From: Parvimonas sp035282405
GTDB lineage: Bacteria > Bacillota > Clostridia > Tissierellales > Peptoniphilaceae
Reading direction: 5' to 3'
Assembly (NCBI RefSeq): GCF_035282405.1
Contig: NZ_JAYKBP010000002.1
Span: 186,001-250,000, forward strand
DNA length: 64,000 nt
Made by a program: the position numbers and the translations under genes. Shown here one piece after another: positions 8,498 through 17,700 of the stretch (its first letter is position 1; each line of letters opens with the position of its first letter). The notes below the pieces were generated by a model. That model saw nothing but the letters and a program-made list of their open reading frames with translations. It was not told the DNA's origin and did not search any database.

Positions 8498-9853
8498 CTA
8501 TTTATCCACAAAATTCTTCAACTTTTCAAAAAGTTGTTCAGTTTCTTCATTAGTTCTCATATTAATATAAACTGTTTTTTCATTTTTTCTGCTTATCTTT
8601 ATGACCTTATCTGTTTTGTTGAAAACATAAAGCCTAACATTTCCTTCTCCCTCTAAAGAGAAATTACCATATGCCTTTTCTTTAGTAGCTCCACCATTCA
8701 TCCTAATAGCTCTTTTATTAGGAAATTTATCAAGCAATTCTACCTTTTCAATATCGCTTTGTTTTATATTTTCTTTATAAAGCATTGTTGAAATTTTAAC
8801 AGTATCTGAAATTTCAACTTTCCAATCTTTTTCAAAACTTAATGCCAATGCAATTATAATAACAAATGCTACAAGTATATTTGAGAAGGCAAACAAAATT
8901 TTTCCTTTTTTGTTTCCACGATTAATAACGGTATTACCTGTATTCATAGGATCAGGCACTAAAAGTCTTGGGTCATTTGGATTTTTATATCCAAAAATAT
9001 CATAGTATTCGTCTTGATCCTCAATGAATTTATCATCTTCAATATTACTACTTATTTCCATATCAATTTTATTAATAGTATATATAATGTAAACTACAAA
9101 AAATGTAATAGAAATAATATATCCCACAAATGGAAGGAAAGAATATTTATCCATTTTTTGTAAATATATCAAAACTAAAAATAAAACAGAATAAAAATTT
9201 ACCAAAGTAAAAATTTTATTTTGAAGTTTTATAATTTTCATTTTATTTATATATAAATTTTTTTCTTTATTTTCGCTTATAACTGATATTTTAGACCTTC
9301 TCCAGAAAAGTCCCATAAATATCATTGCTATTAAAGTTGTTGACAAGCATATAAACAAAATAAGCTCCATATCGGAAAAAGTTCCAAAAATAGAAAAACC
9401 ACCGATAAAAACCACCAAAGGAATTAACCATAAAAAAATTGGAAGTTTCTGTTTATCTATTTCTTTTGAAACTGTAAAATCCACATATTTTCTCGTAAAA
9501 CTTGCAAAGTTCTTTTCCTTTTTTAGTTTTCTCATTTGTTTTATATATTTATTTGCTAAAACTCCAAGAGAAATTACATAAGCAAATATTGTTCCAATAT
9601 AAAGCAAAATTTCTATATCAGTTTTAGTAAGTAGTGGTAAAAATGAAATTATAAAAAACACTAAATGAAGTAATTTAAAACTCTTTAAACCATTTTTTCT
9701 AATCTCTTGAACTTCCTGACTATATACCTCATTTATAGGAATTGTAGTAAGTAAAATTTTCCCATTATTATAAGAAAATCCTTTCTTTTGAGAAAAATAA
9801 CTTATAGCAAAAATCATCCATAGACATCCAATCAAAATAAAATCGTAAATCAT
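8498..9853 (-). CDS. Polytopic membrane protein with C-terminal PH-like domain (DUF5808-like)
   Basis: A 451-residue protein with about nine to ten hydrophobic segments, a hydrophilic stretch around 285-320 containing DPRLLVPDPMNTG, another membrane helix near 330-345 and a soluble C-terminal region (about 350-451) looking like a bacterial PH-type domain. The DPRLxVP motif followed by a helix recurs in membrane proteins beside GntR/YtrA regulators in Firmicutes, which I associate with DUF5808. It lies between the regulator (1-bp gap) and the ABC genes in one operon. A sensing or accessory role in the exporter system is inference. Confidence 0.6.
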   Translation of the reverse strand: MIYDFILIGCLWMIFAISYFSQKKGFSYNNGKILLTTIPINEVYSQEVQEIRKNGLKSFKLLHLVFFIISFLPLLTKTDIEILLYIGTIFAYVISLGVLANKYIKQMRKLKKEKNFASFTRKYVDFTVSKEIDKQKLPIFLWLIPLVVFIGGFSIFGTFSDMELILFICLSTTLIAMIFMGLFWRRSKISVISENKEKNLYINKMKIIKLQNKIFTLVNFYSVLFLVLIYLQKMDKYSFLPFVGYIISITFFVVYIIYTINKIDMEISSNIEDDKFIEDQDEYYDIFGYKNPNDPRLLVPDPMNTGNTVINRGNKKGKILFAFSNILVAFVIIIALALSFEKDWKVEISDTVKISTMLYKENIKQSDIEKVELLDKFPNKRAIRMNGGATKEKAYGNFSLEGEGNVRLYVFNKTDKVIKISRKNEKTVYINMRTNEETEQLFEKLKNFVDK

Positions 9854-9854
9854 A

Positions 9855-10205
9855 CTAAAAACTCCTTTCTATAAGCTGAAGCAAGAACTCTTTTCCAAGC
9901 TTTCTCATCTTAACCTCATTAATTAAATTTTGTAAATTCTCTTTTATGTTTTCAATATTTTTTTCCGTGCACCTAACATATACAATTGAACCTACACGTC
10001 TGTCAATCTCTATAATATTTTCACTTTTTAAAATTCCATAAGCCTTATTTACAGTCATAGGATTTATTCCAAAATCTTTTGCAAGCTGTCTAACAGATGG
10101 TAATTCATCTCCATTTTTTAAATTTCCCTCTGCAATTTCTTTAATAATTCCATTACAAATCTGAGTGTAAATAGGAACTTCAGACAAAGTATCAATAAAA
10201 AACAT
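9855..10205 (-). CDS. GntR family transcriptional regulator, YtrA subfamily
   Basis: A 116-residue protein that is almost all winged helix-turn-helix: PIYTQICNGIIKEIAEGNLKNG then LPSVRQLAKDFGINPMTVNKAY, with a short C-terminal tail and no ligand-binding domain. That is the YtrA subfamily, whose members repress their own ABC operons. The ATG at 10205 is preferred over 10214 because AAGGAG abuts the upstream ATG. First gene of a five-gene operon. A perfect 8+8 palindrome over its -10 box is the expected autoregulatory operator, and a related palindrome precedes the CPBP genes. Confidence 0.92.
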   Translation of the reverse strand: MFFIDTLSEVPIYTQICNGIIKEIAEGNLKNGDELPSVRQLAKDFGINPMTVNKAYGILKSENIIEIDRRVGSIVYVRCTEKNIENIKENLQNLINEVKMRKLGKEFLLQLIERSF

Positions 10206-10220
10206 TTCTCTCATCTCCTT

Positions 10221-10258
10221 GTATTATATATTATAATACAGCTAATACAAAAAGTCAA
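10221..10258 (-). promoter_or_regulatory. Promoter and operator of the GntR operon
   Basis: On the minus strand TTGACT (10253-10258), 17 bp, TATAAT (10230-10235). The palindrome GTATTATA-TAT-TATAATAC at 10221-10239 covers the -10 box. It is the natural binding site for the YtrA-type repressor encoded immediately downstream. Confidence 0.8.
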
Positions 10259-10262
10259 CAAA

Positions 10263-10309
10263 AAAGTTTAGCTTTTAAGAAATTTTTTTAACCTTAATTG
10301 CTAAACTTT
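10263..10309 (-). terminator. Terminator of the CPBP operon
   Basis: On the minus strand AAAGTTTAGC (10300-10309) pairs with GCTAAACTTT (10263-10272) across a long AT loop, followed by a T run that abuts the -35 box of the GntR promoter. Confidence 0.65.
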
Positions 10310-10317
10310 ATTAATTG

Positions 10318-11208
10318 TTAATTTAAAACTGTTTCTTCTTTATTTTTCTTTGATTTCCAAAGATATAATACCAAGCAACAAATAGTCATCAAAACACAAG
10401 ATAAAATTGTTCCCTCTAGTCCAAATATTGGATCATAAGCGAAACTTCCTTTTACTGAGCCACCTATTTTGAAAATGGAATACGGAACATTTGTTCCACT
10501 ATTTGGTAGTCCAAATAATATACTTTGAGTAAAATTCCACATTGCATGTAATCCCATTGCCATCCACAAACTGTCAAAGTAATATACGAGCATTGAAAAG
10601 AAAACTCCAACAATAAATATACAGTAAAATGGCAAAATAGACATTCCACTATTGAACAAATGCAAAACCGCAAAGAATAGTGAATTAAATATGATAACAA
10701 AAGCAGGACTATTAGTAGATTTCATTAATCTTTGATACATAAATCCTCTGCATAATAGTTCTTCAGCCGAGGATTGAACAAAAACAGCAAATAGCAAACC
10801 AATAAAAGGAAATGTTTCAAATTGACTAAATCGTAAAATAAAATCTCCATTTATCATAGCAATTAAAGCACAAAATCCATTTAATATAAATCCTATCAAT
10901 AGCCCTAAAAATAGATATGCTATGTTATTTCCTTTAGTCTTAGTTGTTATTTTATCTATGATATAATGATTATTTTTAAAAACGAATAGTACAAGAAAAA
11001 CTCCAATCCATACATGAATTGGTTGAATATACATAAGAAATGTATAGATATATGCACTACTTCTAATTAATCCAGAAGTAAACAATACCTTAACTAATCT
11101 AGATGTAAGTAATGCCCCTATTATTTCACATATGAATAGAATTGCATAACTTATTATACAAATCCATAAGACATTATCACACCATTTTTTATCCTGTATA
11201 TTTTCCAT
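10318..11208 (-). CDS. CPBP family intramembrane metalloprotease (CAAX/Abi type)
   Basis: A 296-residue protein with about eight membrane helices. The three CPBP motifs are present: EELLCRGF near residue 155, H in LHLFNSG near 192, and HAMWNF near 225, which form the glutamate/histidine active site inside the membrane. Relatives process prenylated proteins or peptides, or act in bacteriocin self-immunity. It follows a second CPBP gene by 24 bp in the same orientation, and their common promoter carries a GntR-like palindrome. The ribosome site GGAGG is 13 bp from the ATG, longer than usual. Substrate unknown. Confidence 0.88.
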   Translation of the reverse strand: MENIQDKKWCDNVLWICIISYAILFICEIIGALLTSRLVKVLFTSGLIRSSAYIYTFLMYIQPIHVWIGVFLVLFVFKNNHYIIDKITTKTKGNNIAYLFLGLLIGFILNGFCALIAMINGDFILRFSQFETFPFIGLLFAVFVQSSAEELLCRGFMYQRLMKSTNSPAFVIIFNSLFFAVLHLFNSGMSILPFYCIFIVGVFFSMLVYYFDSLWMAMGLHAMWNFTQSILFGLPNSGTNVPYSIFKIGGSVKGSFAYDPIFGLEGTILSCVLMTICCLVLYLWKSKKNKEETVLN

Positions 11209-11232
11209 AATTAAAGTAAGTCCTCCTTAAAA

Positions 11233-11847
11233 TTATGCTATCAATTGAAAAGCATAACATATTCCTGAAAAAGTATTGGCAAATGCATGAATTCCCCAAC
11301 CTGTAAGTATTGATCCATTTGCTTTTTTTTCATTTATGTAACCAATTATCCAACCAATCATTCCTGTAAACAAAGTTATTACAATGCTTTTTAAAATTCC
11401 AACAGCAGAGAAAAACATAATTCCGTGAATACAACCAAATAATAGTGCTTGGATTAGATTTCCTACTGTAAATCCAAATTTATTTCCAATTCTTTTTAAA
11501 AGAAAACCTCTAAATAGTATTTCTTCAGGAAAAGAAGTATTAAATACTGCATAAATTAATATTGAAGGCAAAGCCTTAATTCCTAATCCTGTAAAATCAG
11601 AATATGCAACTCTCACATTATTAAGTGAGTATAAGACAAAAACAGAGAGAATAAAAAATAAAACTAATACTGAAAAAACCCAAGTAAAAAGTTTATTTTC
11701 TTTTACATTATTTACTTTTTTAAATCCAATCCATTCAAAGAAATTTATCTTTTTTCTTGAAGTGATTAACCACCACAAAAACGGTATTAATGAAAATATT
11801 ATAATTTGAATAATACTGTTAGTCAATTTTTTTATTAGTAAATCCAT
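11233..11847 (-). CDS. CPBP family intramembrane metalloprotease, short form
   Basis: A 204-residue membrane protein with about six helices. The motif set is again complete: EEILFRGF near residue 108, H in CIHGIMF near 144, and HAFANTF near 188. Shorter than the neighbouring CPBP protein but with the same catalytic residues, and not an obvious recent duplicate because sequence outside the motifs differs. First gene of a two-gene operon; a good GGAG site precedes the ATG. Likely co-controlled with the YtrA-type regulator. Protease activity and target are family inference. Confidence 0.87.
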   Translation of the reverse strand: MDLLIKKLTNSIIQIIIFSLIPFLWWLITSRKKINFFEWIGFKKVNNVKENKLFTWVFSVLVLFFILSVFVLYSLNNVRVAYSDFTGLGIKALPSILIYAVFNTSFPEEILFRGFLLKRIGNKFGFTVGNLIQALLFGCIHGIMFFSAVGILKSIVITLFTGMIGWIIGYINEKKANGSILTGWGIHAFANTFSGICYAFQLIA

Positions 11848-11875
11848 AACTAAATCTCCCTTCTATTTATTCTTA

Positions 11876-11909
11876 TATTATATATAATACAATTAAGGTA
11901 AAAAGTCAA
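11876..11909 (-). promoter_or_regulatory. Promoter and GntR-like operator of the CPBP operon
   Basis: On the minus strand TTGACT (11904-11909), 17 bp, TATATA (11881-11886). A perfect 14-bp palindrome TATTATATATAATA (11876-11889) covers the -10 box. The segment TGTTGACTTTTT followed by TTA and TGTATTATA is shared with the GntR gene promoter at 10221-10258. Confidence 0.72.
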
Positions 11910-11959
11910 CAGTTGAAAAATTAATAATTTTGACTATGAAAATCTAATTTGATACAAGG

Positions 11960-12062
11960 AAGCTTTATGAGATCTCCCCATTTCACTCAGTTTCGCTTCG
12001 TTTCGGTAAAGATGATGTGTTAGGAGATTTGCTTTGTGTAATACTATGACGTGAAATTTTTT
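11960..12062. repeat. Dispersed intergenic repeat, copy B
   Basis: The 286-bp gap between the CPBP and L,D-transpeptidase genes holds a GAGATCTCCCC ... GATGATGTG block and a tail TTAGGAGATTTGCTTTGTG ... GACGTGAAA, matching those at 683-771 and 20603-20690. No ORF. Confidence 0.7.
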
Positions 12063-12075
12063 ATTTAATTCACAA

Positions 12076-12123
12076 AAAAAGTTTAGTAACTAAAACTGAA
12101 AAATCAGCCTTAATCACTAAACT
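12076..12123 (-). terminator. Terminator of the L,D-transpeptidase gene
   Basis: On the minus strand AGTTTAGT (12116-12123) pairs with ACTAAACT (12080-12087), with an inner TGATTTTTCA hairpin, then a T run. It resembles the terminator at 10263-10309. Confidence 0.65.
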
Positions 12124-12133
12124 AAATTCATTT

Positions 12134-13531
12134 TTAATTACTCTTATAAATTATAACTGGAGTATTTATCTCAACATTTTCGTAAATTTGCTTTACTTTA
12201 TCCAATGGTGTATTTATACAACCATGGCTTCCAGATGTTTTATAAATATCTCCACCGAATTTCCCATTTCTCCAACTTGCATCATGAATTCCTACACCTT
12301 TCCAATTTATTGGCATCCAATAGTCAACATGAGAAACATAGTCATAACCATGAGAAGATAAACCCTTAAGATTTCTATCTTTTTCTCTGCTCCAAACTTT
12401 CATAACTCCGACTGGTGTCTCAGCATTTTTTCTTACATCTCCAGTAACTATATCTGTTTCTAAAATAAGTTCTCCTTCTTTGTAAAGCCACATATGTTGT
12501 CTAGTTAGGTCGATTTCTATATAAGTTTTACCTATATCATCATCTTTATCGTAATACAATCCCTTGTGTAAAAATACAGGTTCAATAGAATCGGATTCAA
12601 AATTCAACAGTTTTTCAACCAAAAGATCTTTTGTCTTATTAACATCAATCTGCCAACCATATATTCCGTCTTTTCCAGGAACAACAATTTCTCCTTTACC
12701 CGTAGTTTGAAATTTTCTATCCATCCCAAAAGTATCATATTTAATTGCAAGTCTTCTAACATAGTCTCTCGCCTTTTGTTCATCGGGTTTCAATTCTCCA
12801 TCAACAAATGTAAAAATATTTGCTAAAATTTCACCATCTAAAATTTCTTTATTTGAGCCAATATTAATTTCATACTTTAATTTTGAAATTTTTTCATATT
12901 TTGAAAGAGCATCTTGTAAAGATTTATCATTTTTTTTCAGCTTTGGATGTTCTGAAATTGTGCTCATATCAATACTCTCTTTTCTTTCAGAAAGGGCAAT
13001 CAAAATCGCCTCTTTCAACTTTTCTTTAGTTGTATAAGTTCCCATAACTTCATCTTGGATGCTATACTTACCATCTTTATAGACAATTTTTGCATCTTCA
13101 GGATGCTTTAGACCTTTTAAAATTAAAGTATTCTTTAAAAACTCTTCAAACTTTTCATTATCATAACTAATATTTACTTCCAACTTAAAATTACGACTTG
13201 TGAAAAATGCCAAAGGCCAAGCAAATTGATTTTGTAAAATCTTTTTATTAGCCGAATATTCTTCCTTGTAATTTATCTTTTCAGGTTTAAAAAAATCACT
13301 CTTTCCATCAGAACGATTTAACTTAATAGAAACATCTGTCCAATCTTTATTAAAAACATCATCTATCATTACATAACTTACATCATTTCCATTTATTTTA
13401 GTATTAGGTAAAGTTATAAAAGAAAATATTATAACACCAAATAAATAAATTGATATAAATAGCGCTCCGAAAAATATGCATAATTTTTTAATTAATTTTT
13501 TTCCTGAATCTGCTTTTTTGCTATCTTCCAT
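12134..13531 (-). CDS. L,D-transpeptidase with peptidoglycan-binding region
   Basis: A 465-residue protein anchored by one N-terminal membrane helix (about residues 17-40). A long middle part matches the pattern of the putative peptidoglycan-binding domain found in Firmicutes LDTs, and a C-terminal YkuD domain has the catalytic SHGCINTP with Cys438 and an upstream GIHDA histidine motif. It would make 3-3 cross-links or attach proteins to peptidoglycan outside the cell, resistant to most penicillins. The ATG at 13531 is chosen over 13549 because GGAGG sits between them. Monocistronic, with its own terminator. Confidence 0.92.
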   Translation of the reverse strand: MEDSKKADSGKKLIKKLCIFFGALFISIYLFGVIIFSFITLPNTKINGNDVSYVMIDDVFNKDWTDVSIKLNRSDGKSDFFKPEKINYKEEYSANKKILQNQFAWPLAFFTSRNFKLEVNISYDNEKFEEFLKNTLILKGLKHPEDAKIVYKDGKYSIQDEVMGTYTTKEKLKEAILIALSERKESIDMSTISEHPKLKKNDKSLQDALSKYEKISKLKYEINIGSNKEILDGEILANIFTFVDGELKPDEQKARDYVRRLAIKYDTFGMDRKFQTTGKGEIVVPGKDGIYGWQIDVNKTKDLLVEKLLNFESDSIEPVFLHKGLYYDKDDDIGKTYIEIDLTRQHMWLYKEGELILETDIVTGDVRKNAETPVGVMKVWSREKDRNLKGLSSHGYDYVSHVDYWMPINWKGVGIHDASWRNGKFGGDIYKTSGSHGCINTPLDKVKQIYENVEINTPVIIYKSN

Positions 13532-13703
13532 CAAAAAATACACCTCCATTTTGTGATAATATAATTAATAATCCTATATATACCATAAAATCAAACATAA
13601 TAATCATTTTACTGACCACTATTAGTATATTGCTAAGCTTATTAATTAATAATATCATCTAATTTTATCATATTTAATTTTAAAAGTAAAATCTTTAAAA
13701 AAC

Positions 13704-13732
13704 TTGTATTTCCTTAGTTAAAAGTTTATAAT
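13704..13732 (+). promoter_or_regulatory. Promoter of the PPDK regulator/ppdK operon
   Basis: TTGTAT at 13704-13709, 17 bp, TATAAT at 13727-13732, 24 bp upstream of the first ATG. Confidence 0.75.
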
Positions 13733-13755
13733 ATATTTAGTAAGGAGGAAAATAA

Positions 13756-14562
13756 ATGCTTAATATTTTTTTAATTTCCGACTCTACAGGAGAAACAGCG
13801 GAACAACTTGCACGTGCCGCTCTTGCTCAGTTTAATAACATTAAGTATGCTCTTAAAAGATTTTCTCATATAAGAGAGTTTTCAGATCTTTCTGAGATAC
13901 TGAACAAATGTAAAGAAACTGAAAATTCTATTTTATTTTATTCTTTAGTTGATGCTCCACTTTTGGATTATGTTAAAAAGTTTTCAGAATTACATTCTAT
14001 AACTAATGTAGATTTGCTTTCTGCGTCCATTTTAGCTATCCAAAGAGTGAGCAATATTACTCCTGGAAATACACCAGGTGCTCTTAGAAAGCTGAATGAA
14101 GAATATTTTAAAAGAATTGACTCTATCGAATTTGCAGTTCGTTACGATGATGGCAAAGATCCTAGAGGAGTTTTGATTGCAGACCTTATAATAATTGGAA
14201 TTTCTCGAACATCTAAGACTCCTTTGTCAATGTATCTTGCAAATAAAAATATTAGAGTTGCAAATATTCCTCTGGTACCAGAAACACCTGTACCTGAAGA
14301 ATTATTCCAAGTTTCGCCAAAAAAAGTTATAGGCTTAACTAACACACCCGAAAAGTTGGAAAGTATAAGAAAGGAAAGACTGAAATCTTTAGGTCTTCCT
14401 GATAATAGTATTTATTCAAATTCAAATAGAATACTTGAAGAACTTGAATATTCTAGCCGAATAATGAAAAAAATAGGCTGTCCTGTAATAGATGTATCAG
14501 CAAAAGCTATAGAAGAAACAGCTGACATTATCTTGAAACATCTATTAAAAATTAATAAGTAA
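13756..14562 (+). CDS. Pyruvate, phosphate dikinase regulatory protein (PDRP, DUF299)
   Basis: A 268-residue bifunctional kinase/pyrophosphorylase of the DUF299 family. It uses ADP to phosphorylate, and phosphate to dephosphorylate, a threonine next to the catalytic histidine of its target, switching pyruvate phosphate dikinase off and on. Signs are the N-terminal SDSTGETAE and the P-loop-like GISRTSKTPLS near residue 154. PPS-directed relatives look alike, but the target gene ppdK follows after 12 bp, which identifies the partner. A strong AAGGAGG site precedes the start. Confidence 0.94.
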   Translation: MLNIFLISDSTGETAEQLARAALAQFNNIKYALKRFSHIREFSDLSEILNKCKETENSILFYSLVDAPLLDYVKKFSELHSITNVDLLSASILAIQRVSNITPGNTPGALRKLNEEYFKRIDSIEFAVRYDDGKDPRGVLIADLIIIGISRTSKTPLSMYLANKNIRVANIPLVPETPVPEELFQVSPKKVIGLTNTPEKLESIRKERLKSLGLPDNSIYSNSNRILEELEYSSRIMKKIGCPVIDVSAKAIEETADIILKHLLKINK

Positions 14563-14574
14563 TTGGAGGAAAAA

Positions 14575-17199
14575 ATGAGCAAATTTGTTTACAATTTTGA
14601 TGAAGGCAATAAAGACATGAGAGCTTTATTGGGAGGTAAAGGTGCCAACCTTGCCGAAATGACTAATATTGGACTAAATGTTCCTTTTGGTTTTACTATT
14701 ACTACTGAGGCTTGTAATAATTTTTACAAAAATGACGAAAAAATTTCTGAAAGTCTAATTGAAGAAATTAAAACTCACATAAAAGACTGTGAAAACAAGC
14801 TACAAAAAAGTTTTTCAAGCACAGAAAATCCTCTATTATTTTCTGTAAGAAGTGGTGCCGTTATATCAATGCCTGGTATGATGGATACTATTCTTAACTT
14901 AGGTCTTAACGATAAATCAGTTATCGGTCTAGCAAACTCTACAAATAATGAAAGATTTGCATTTGATAGTTACAGAAGATTTATCCAAATGTTCAGCGAT
15001 GTTGCTATGGAAATTCCAAAAATTTATTTTGAAAACGAACTTGATAAAATCAAGGAAGAAAAAAATGTAAAAATGGATACTGAATTAACTGCTGAAGATT
15101 TAAAAATTTTAGTTGAAAAATTTAAGAAAATTTTCAAACAAGAAACAGGCAAAGAATTCCCACAAGATCCAATTGAACAATTAATCATTGCTATTAAAGC
15201 AGTTTTCAAATCTTGGATGAATCCTAGAGCTATCGTTTATAGAAAATTAAATGGTATTGACGATTCACTTGGAACTGCTGTAAATGTTCAAGCTATGGTT
15301 TTCGGTAATATGGGTAACACAAGTGGTACTGGTGTAGCTTTCTCTCGTAACCCAAGTACAGGAGAAAATAAATTATTCGGAGAATTTTTAATGAATGCAC
15401 AAGGCGAAGATGTTGTTGCAGGTATTAGAACTCCAGAATCAATTGAAAAACTAAAAGAAATTATGCCTGAAGTTTATGATGAATTCTTAAGAATTGCAAA
15501 AACTTTGGAAAAACATTATAAAGATATGCAAGACTTGGAATTTACAATTGAAAAAGGTAAATTATACTTATTACAAACAAGAAACGGAAAAAGAACTACA
15601 GATGCTGCAATCAATGTAGCAGTAGATTTAGTTAATGAAGGATTAATTTCAAAAGAAGAAGCTATTTTAAGAGTTGAACCAAAGAGTTTAGACCAACTTC
15701 TTCACCCTATCTTCAATGCTGAAATGATGAAAAATACTCCTATCTTGGCAAGAGGACTAGCTGCTTCTCCGGGAGCTGCAAGTGGTAAAGTTTATTTCCA
15801 CTCAAAAGATATAGTTGATGCAGTTAAATCAGGAGAAAAAGTAATTTTAGTTCGTCAAGAAACTTCTCCAGAAGACATCGAAGGAATGGTTGAAGCTGAA
15901 GGTATCTTGACTGCAAGAGGTGGTATGACTTCTCATGCTGCCGTAGTTGCAAGAGGTATGGGTAAATGTTGTATCGCAGGAGCAAGTGAAATCAAAGTTG
16001 ATGAAATCGAAAAAGTTATAAAAACTCAAAATGAAGTTATCAAAGAAGGCGATATAATTTCTCTTGACGGAACAACTGGAATTATTTACAAAGGTGCAAT
16101 TGAAAAATTAAATCCACAATTAACTGGAAACTTTAAAATCTTTATGGATTGGGTAAATGAAATAAAAGTTTTAGGAGTTAGAGCAAATGCAGATAACCCT
16201 AGAGATGCAAAACAAGCTGTTGAATTTGGAGCAGAAGGAATTGGACTTTGTAGAACTGAACATATGTTCTTTGACAAAGATAGAATCCCTGTTGTAAGAC
16301 AAATGATTCTTTCAGAAAATACTGAACAAAGAGTTGAAGCATTAGAAAAAATTAGACCAATGCAAGAAAAAGATTTTTATGATATCTACTGTGTATTAAA
16401 AGAAAAAACAGCAACAATCAGATTACTTGATCCACCTCTACACGAATTCTTACCTTATGAAGACGAAGATATTAAAAACTTAGCAAAAGAAATGAATATC
16501 GACGAAGGTCATCTAAGAGATGTAATCACAGATTTGGAAGAAGTAAACCCAATGCTTGGACATAGAGGTTGTCGTCTTGCAGTTACTTATCCTGAAATAT
16601 ATAGAATGCAAGCAAAAGCTATAATAAATGCTGCAATAAAAGCACAAAAAGATTTGAATATCTCAATTACTCCTGAAATAATGATTCCATTAGTTGGAGA
16701 AATTGAAGAATTAAAATATGTAAAAAGAGAAATCGTTGAAGAAATCGAAATGACTTTAAAAGAATTGAATGAAAACATTAAGTACAAAATTGGAACAATG
16801 ATTGAAATTCCAAGAGCTGCCCTACTTGCTGATGAAATCGCAACAGAAGCTGAATTCTTTAGTTATGGTACAAATGACTTAACACAAATGACATTCGGTT
16901 TTTCAAGAGATGATGCCGGAAAATTCTTAAACGAATATGAAAATAAAAAAATATTCGACTTTAATCCATTTGCAAAATTGGATCAAAAAGGTGTTGGTAA
17001 ATTAGTAAAAATGTCTTTCAAACTTGGAAGAGAAACTAACCCTCATCTTCATGTAGGAATTTGTGGTGAACATGGTGGCGATCCTGATACAATTGAATTC
17101 TTAAATTCTGTAGGAATTGACTATGTATCATGTTCTCCTTTCAGAGTGCCAATCGCAAGACTTGCAGCAGCACAAGCAAAAATTAAACAAAGTAAATAA
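14575..17199 (+). CDS. ppdK: Pyruvate, phosphate dikinase
   Basis: An 874-residue enzyme of normal family length interconverting pyruvate, ATP and phosphate with PEP, AMP and pyrophosphate. N-terminal ATP-grasp region, a swivelling domain with GGMTSHAAVVARG carrying catalytic His454 and regulatory Thr452 (the PDRP site), and a C-terminal PEP-binding barrel with ICGEHGGDP, whose Cys is the acid/base. The ATG at 14575 is chosen over a TTG at 14563 because GGAGG lies between them. Second gene after its own regulator. In anaerobes it often works in the glycolytic direction, giving extra ATP; direction is inferred. Confidence 0.97.
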   Translation: MSKFVYNFDEGNKDMRALLGGKGANLAEMTNIGLNVPFGFTITTEACNNFYKNDEKISESLIEEIKTHIKDCENKLQKSFSSTENPLLFSVRSGAVISMPGMMDTILNLGLNDKSVIGLANSTNNERFAFDSYRRFIQMFSDVAMEIPKIYFENELDKIKEEKNVKMDTELTAEDLKILVEKFKKIFKQETGKEFPQDPIEQLIIAIKAVFKSWMNPRAIVYRKLNGIDDSLGTAVNVQAMVFGNMGNTSGTGVAFSRNPSTGENKLFGEFLMNAQGEDVVAGIRTPESIEKLKEIMPEVYDEFLRIAKTLEKHYKDMQDLEFTIEKGKLYLLQTRNGKRTTDAAINVAVDLVNEGLISKEEAILRVEPKSLDQLLHPIFNAEMMKNTPILARGLAASPGAASGKVYFHSKDIVDAVKSGEKVILVRQETSPEDIEGMVEAEGILTARGGMTSHAAVVARGMGKCCIAGASEIKVDEIEKVIKTQNEVIKEGDIISLDGTTGIIYKGAIEKLNPQLTGNFKIFMDWVNEIKVLGVRANADNPRDAKQAVEFGAEGIGLCRTEHMFFDKDRIPVVRQMILSENTEQRVEALEKIRPMQEKDFYDIYCVLKEKTATIRLLDPPLHEFLPYEDEDIKNLAKEMNIDEGHLRDVITDLEEVNPMLGHRGCRLAVTYPEIYRMQAKAIINAAIKAQKDLNISITPEIMIPLVGEIEELKYVKREIVEEIEMTLKELNENIKYKIGTMIEIPRAALLADEIATEAEFFSYGTNDLTQMTFGFSRDDAGKFLNEYENKKIFDFNPFAKLDQKGVGKLVKMSFKLGRETNPHLHVGICGEHGGDPDTIEFLNSVGIDYVSCSPFRVPIARLAAAQAKIKQSK

Positions 17200-17224
17200 A
17201 CTTTAACTAAGAGAAATAAAAGAC

Positions 17225-17257
17225 AAAATGGATAGCGAAATGCTATCCATTTTAATT
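17225..17257 (+). terminator. Terminator of ppdK
   Basis: Twelve-bp stem (17225-17236 with 17242-17253) with GAAAT loop and trailing T-rich stretch. Confidence 0.8.
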
Positions 17258-17280
17258 TATATATACAGCAAACAGGAACC

Positions 17281-17640
17281 CTAAAGTTTTTTTCCTTCAA
17301 CATATTTCACATAAAATGCTAAAATAGCGCAAAAGATAAATCCCAAAAGACTAAATAAAACTAAATATTTATTTTTATAAATTAAAGCCCTCTCTAAAAT
17401 TTTAGAACTTAACATAATATCCCCAGCGAAAGAAATTACAATAAATTTATTTTTAAACTTTAAAATATATGGAAGAATTTTTAGTATAAAAACACTAATA
17501 AATACTAGGTAAAAATACATCAAACTTTCGCAATCAATATATTCAAATAAAAACAAATATAAAGGTATGTAAATAACAATAATTAATAATATTCCTAAAA
17601 ACTTTTTTATAATATTATTTTTACTTTTATCTAACTTCAT
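17281..17640 (-). CDS. Hypothetical membrane protein
   Basis: A 119-residue protein with a basic N-terminus (KLDKSKNNIIKK) and four hydrophobic segments (about 14-32, 40-60, 64-76 and 91-111). No motif I can assign. It lies downstream of the TfoX-like gene in the same orientation, 60 bp away, and convergent with ppdK. Codon usage and composition look native. A small integral membrane protein of unknown role; it could also be a lineage-specific gene. Confidence 0.55.
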   Translation of the reverse strand: MKLDKSKNNIIKKFLGILLIIVIYIPLYLFLFEYIDCESLMYFYLVFISVFILKILPYILKFKNKFIVISFAGDIMLSSKILERALIYKNKYLVLFSLLGFIFCAILAFYVKYVEGKKL

Positions 17641-17700
17641 TTTGTATTCCTCACTCTATCCAATTTGTAGTCTGCTCTAAATTTGTAAAAAATCTTCTTT

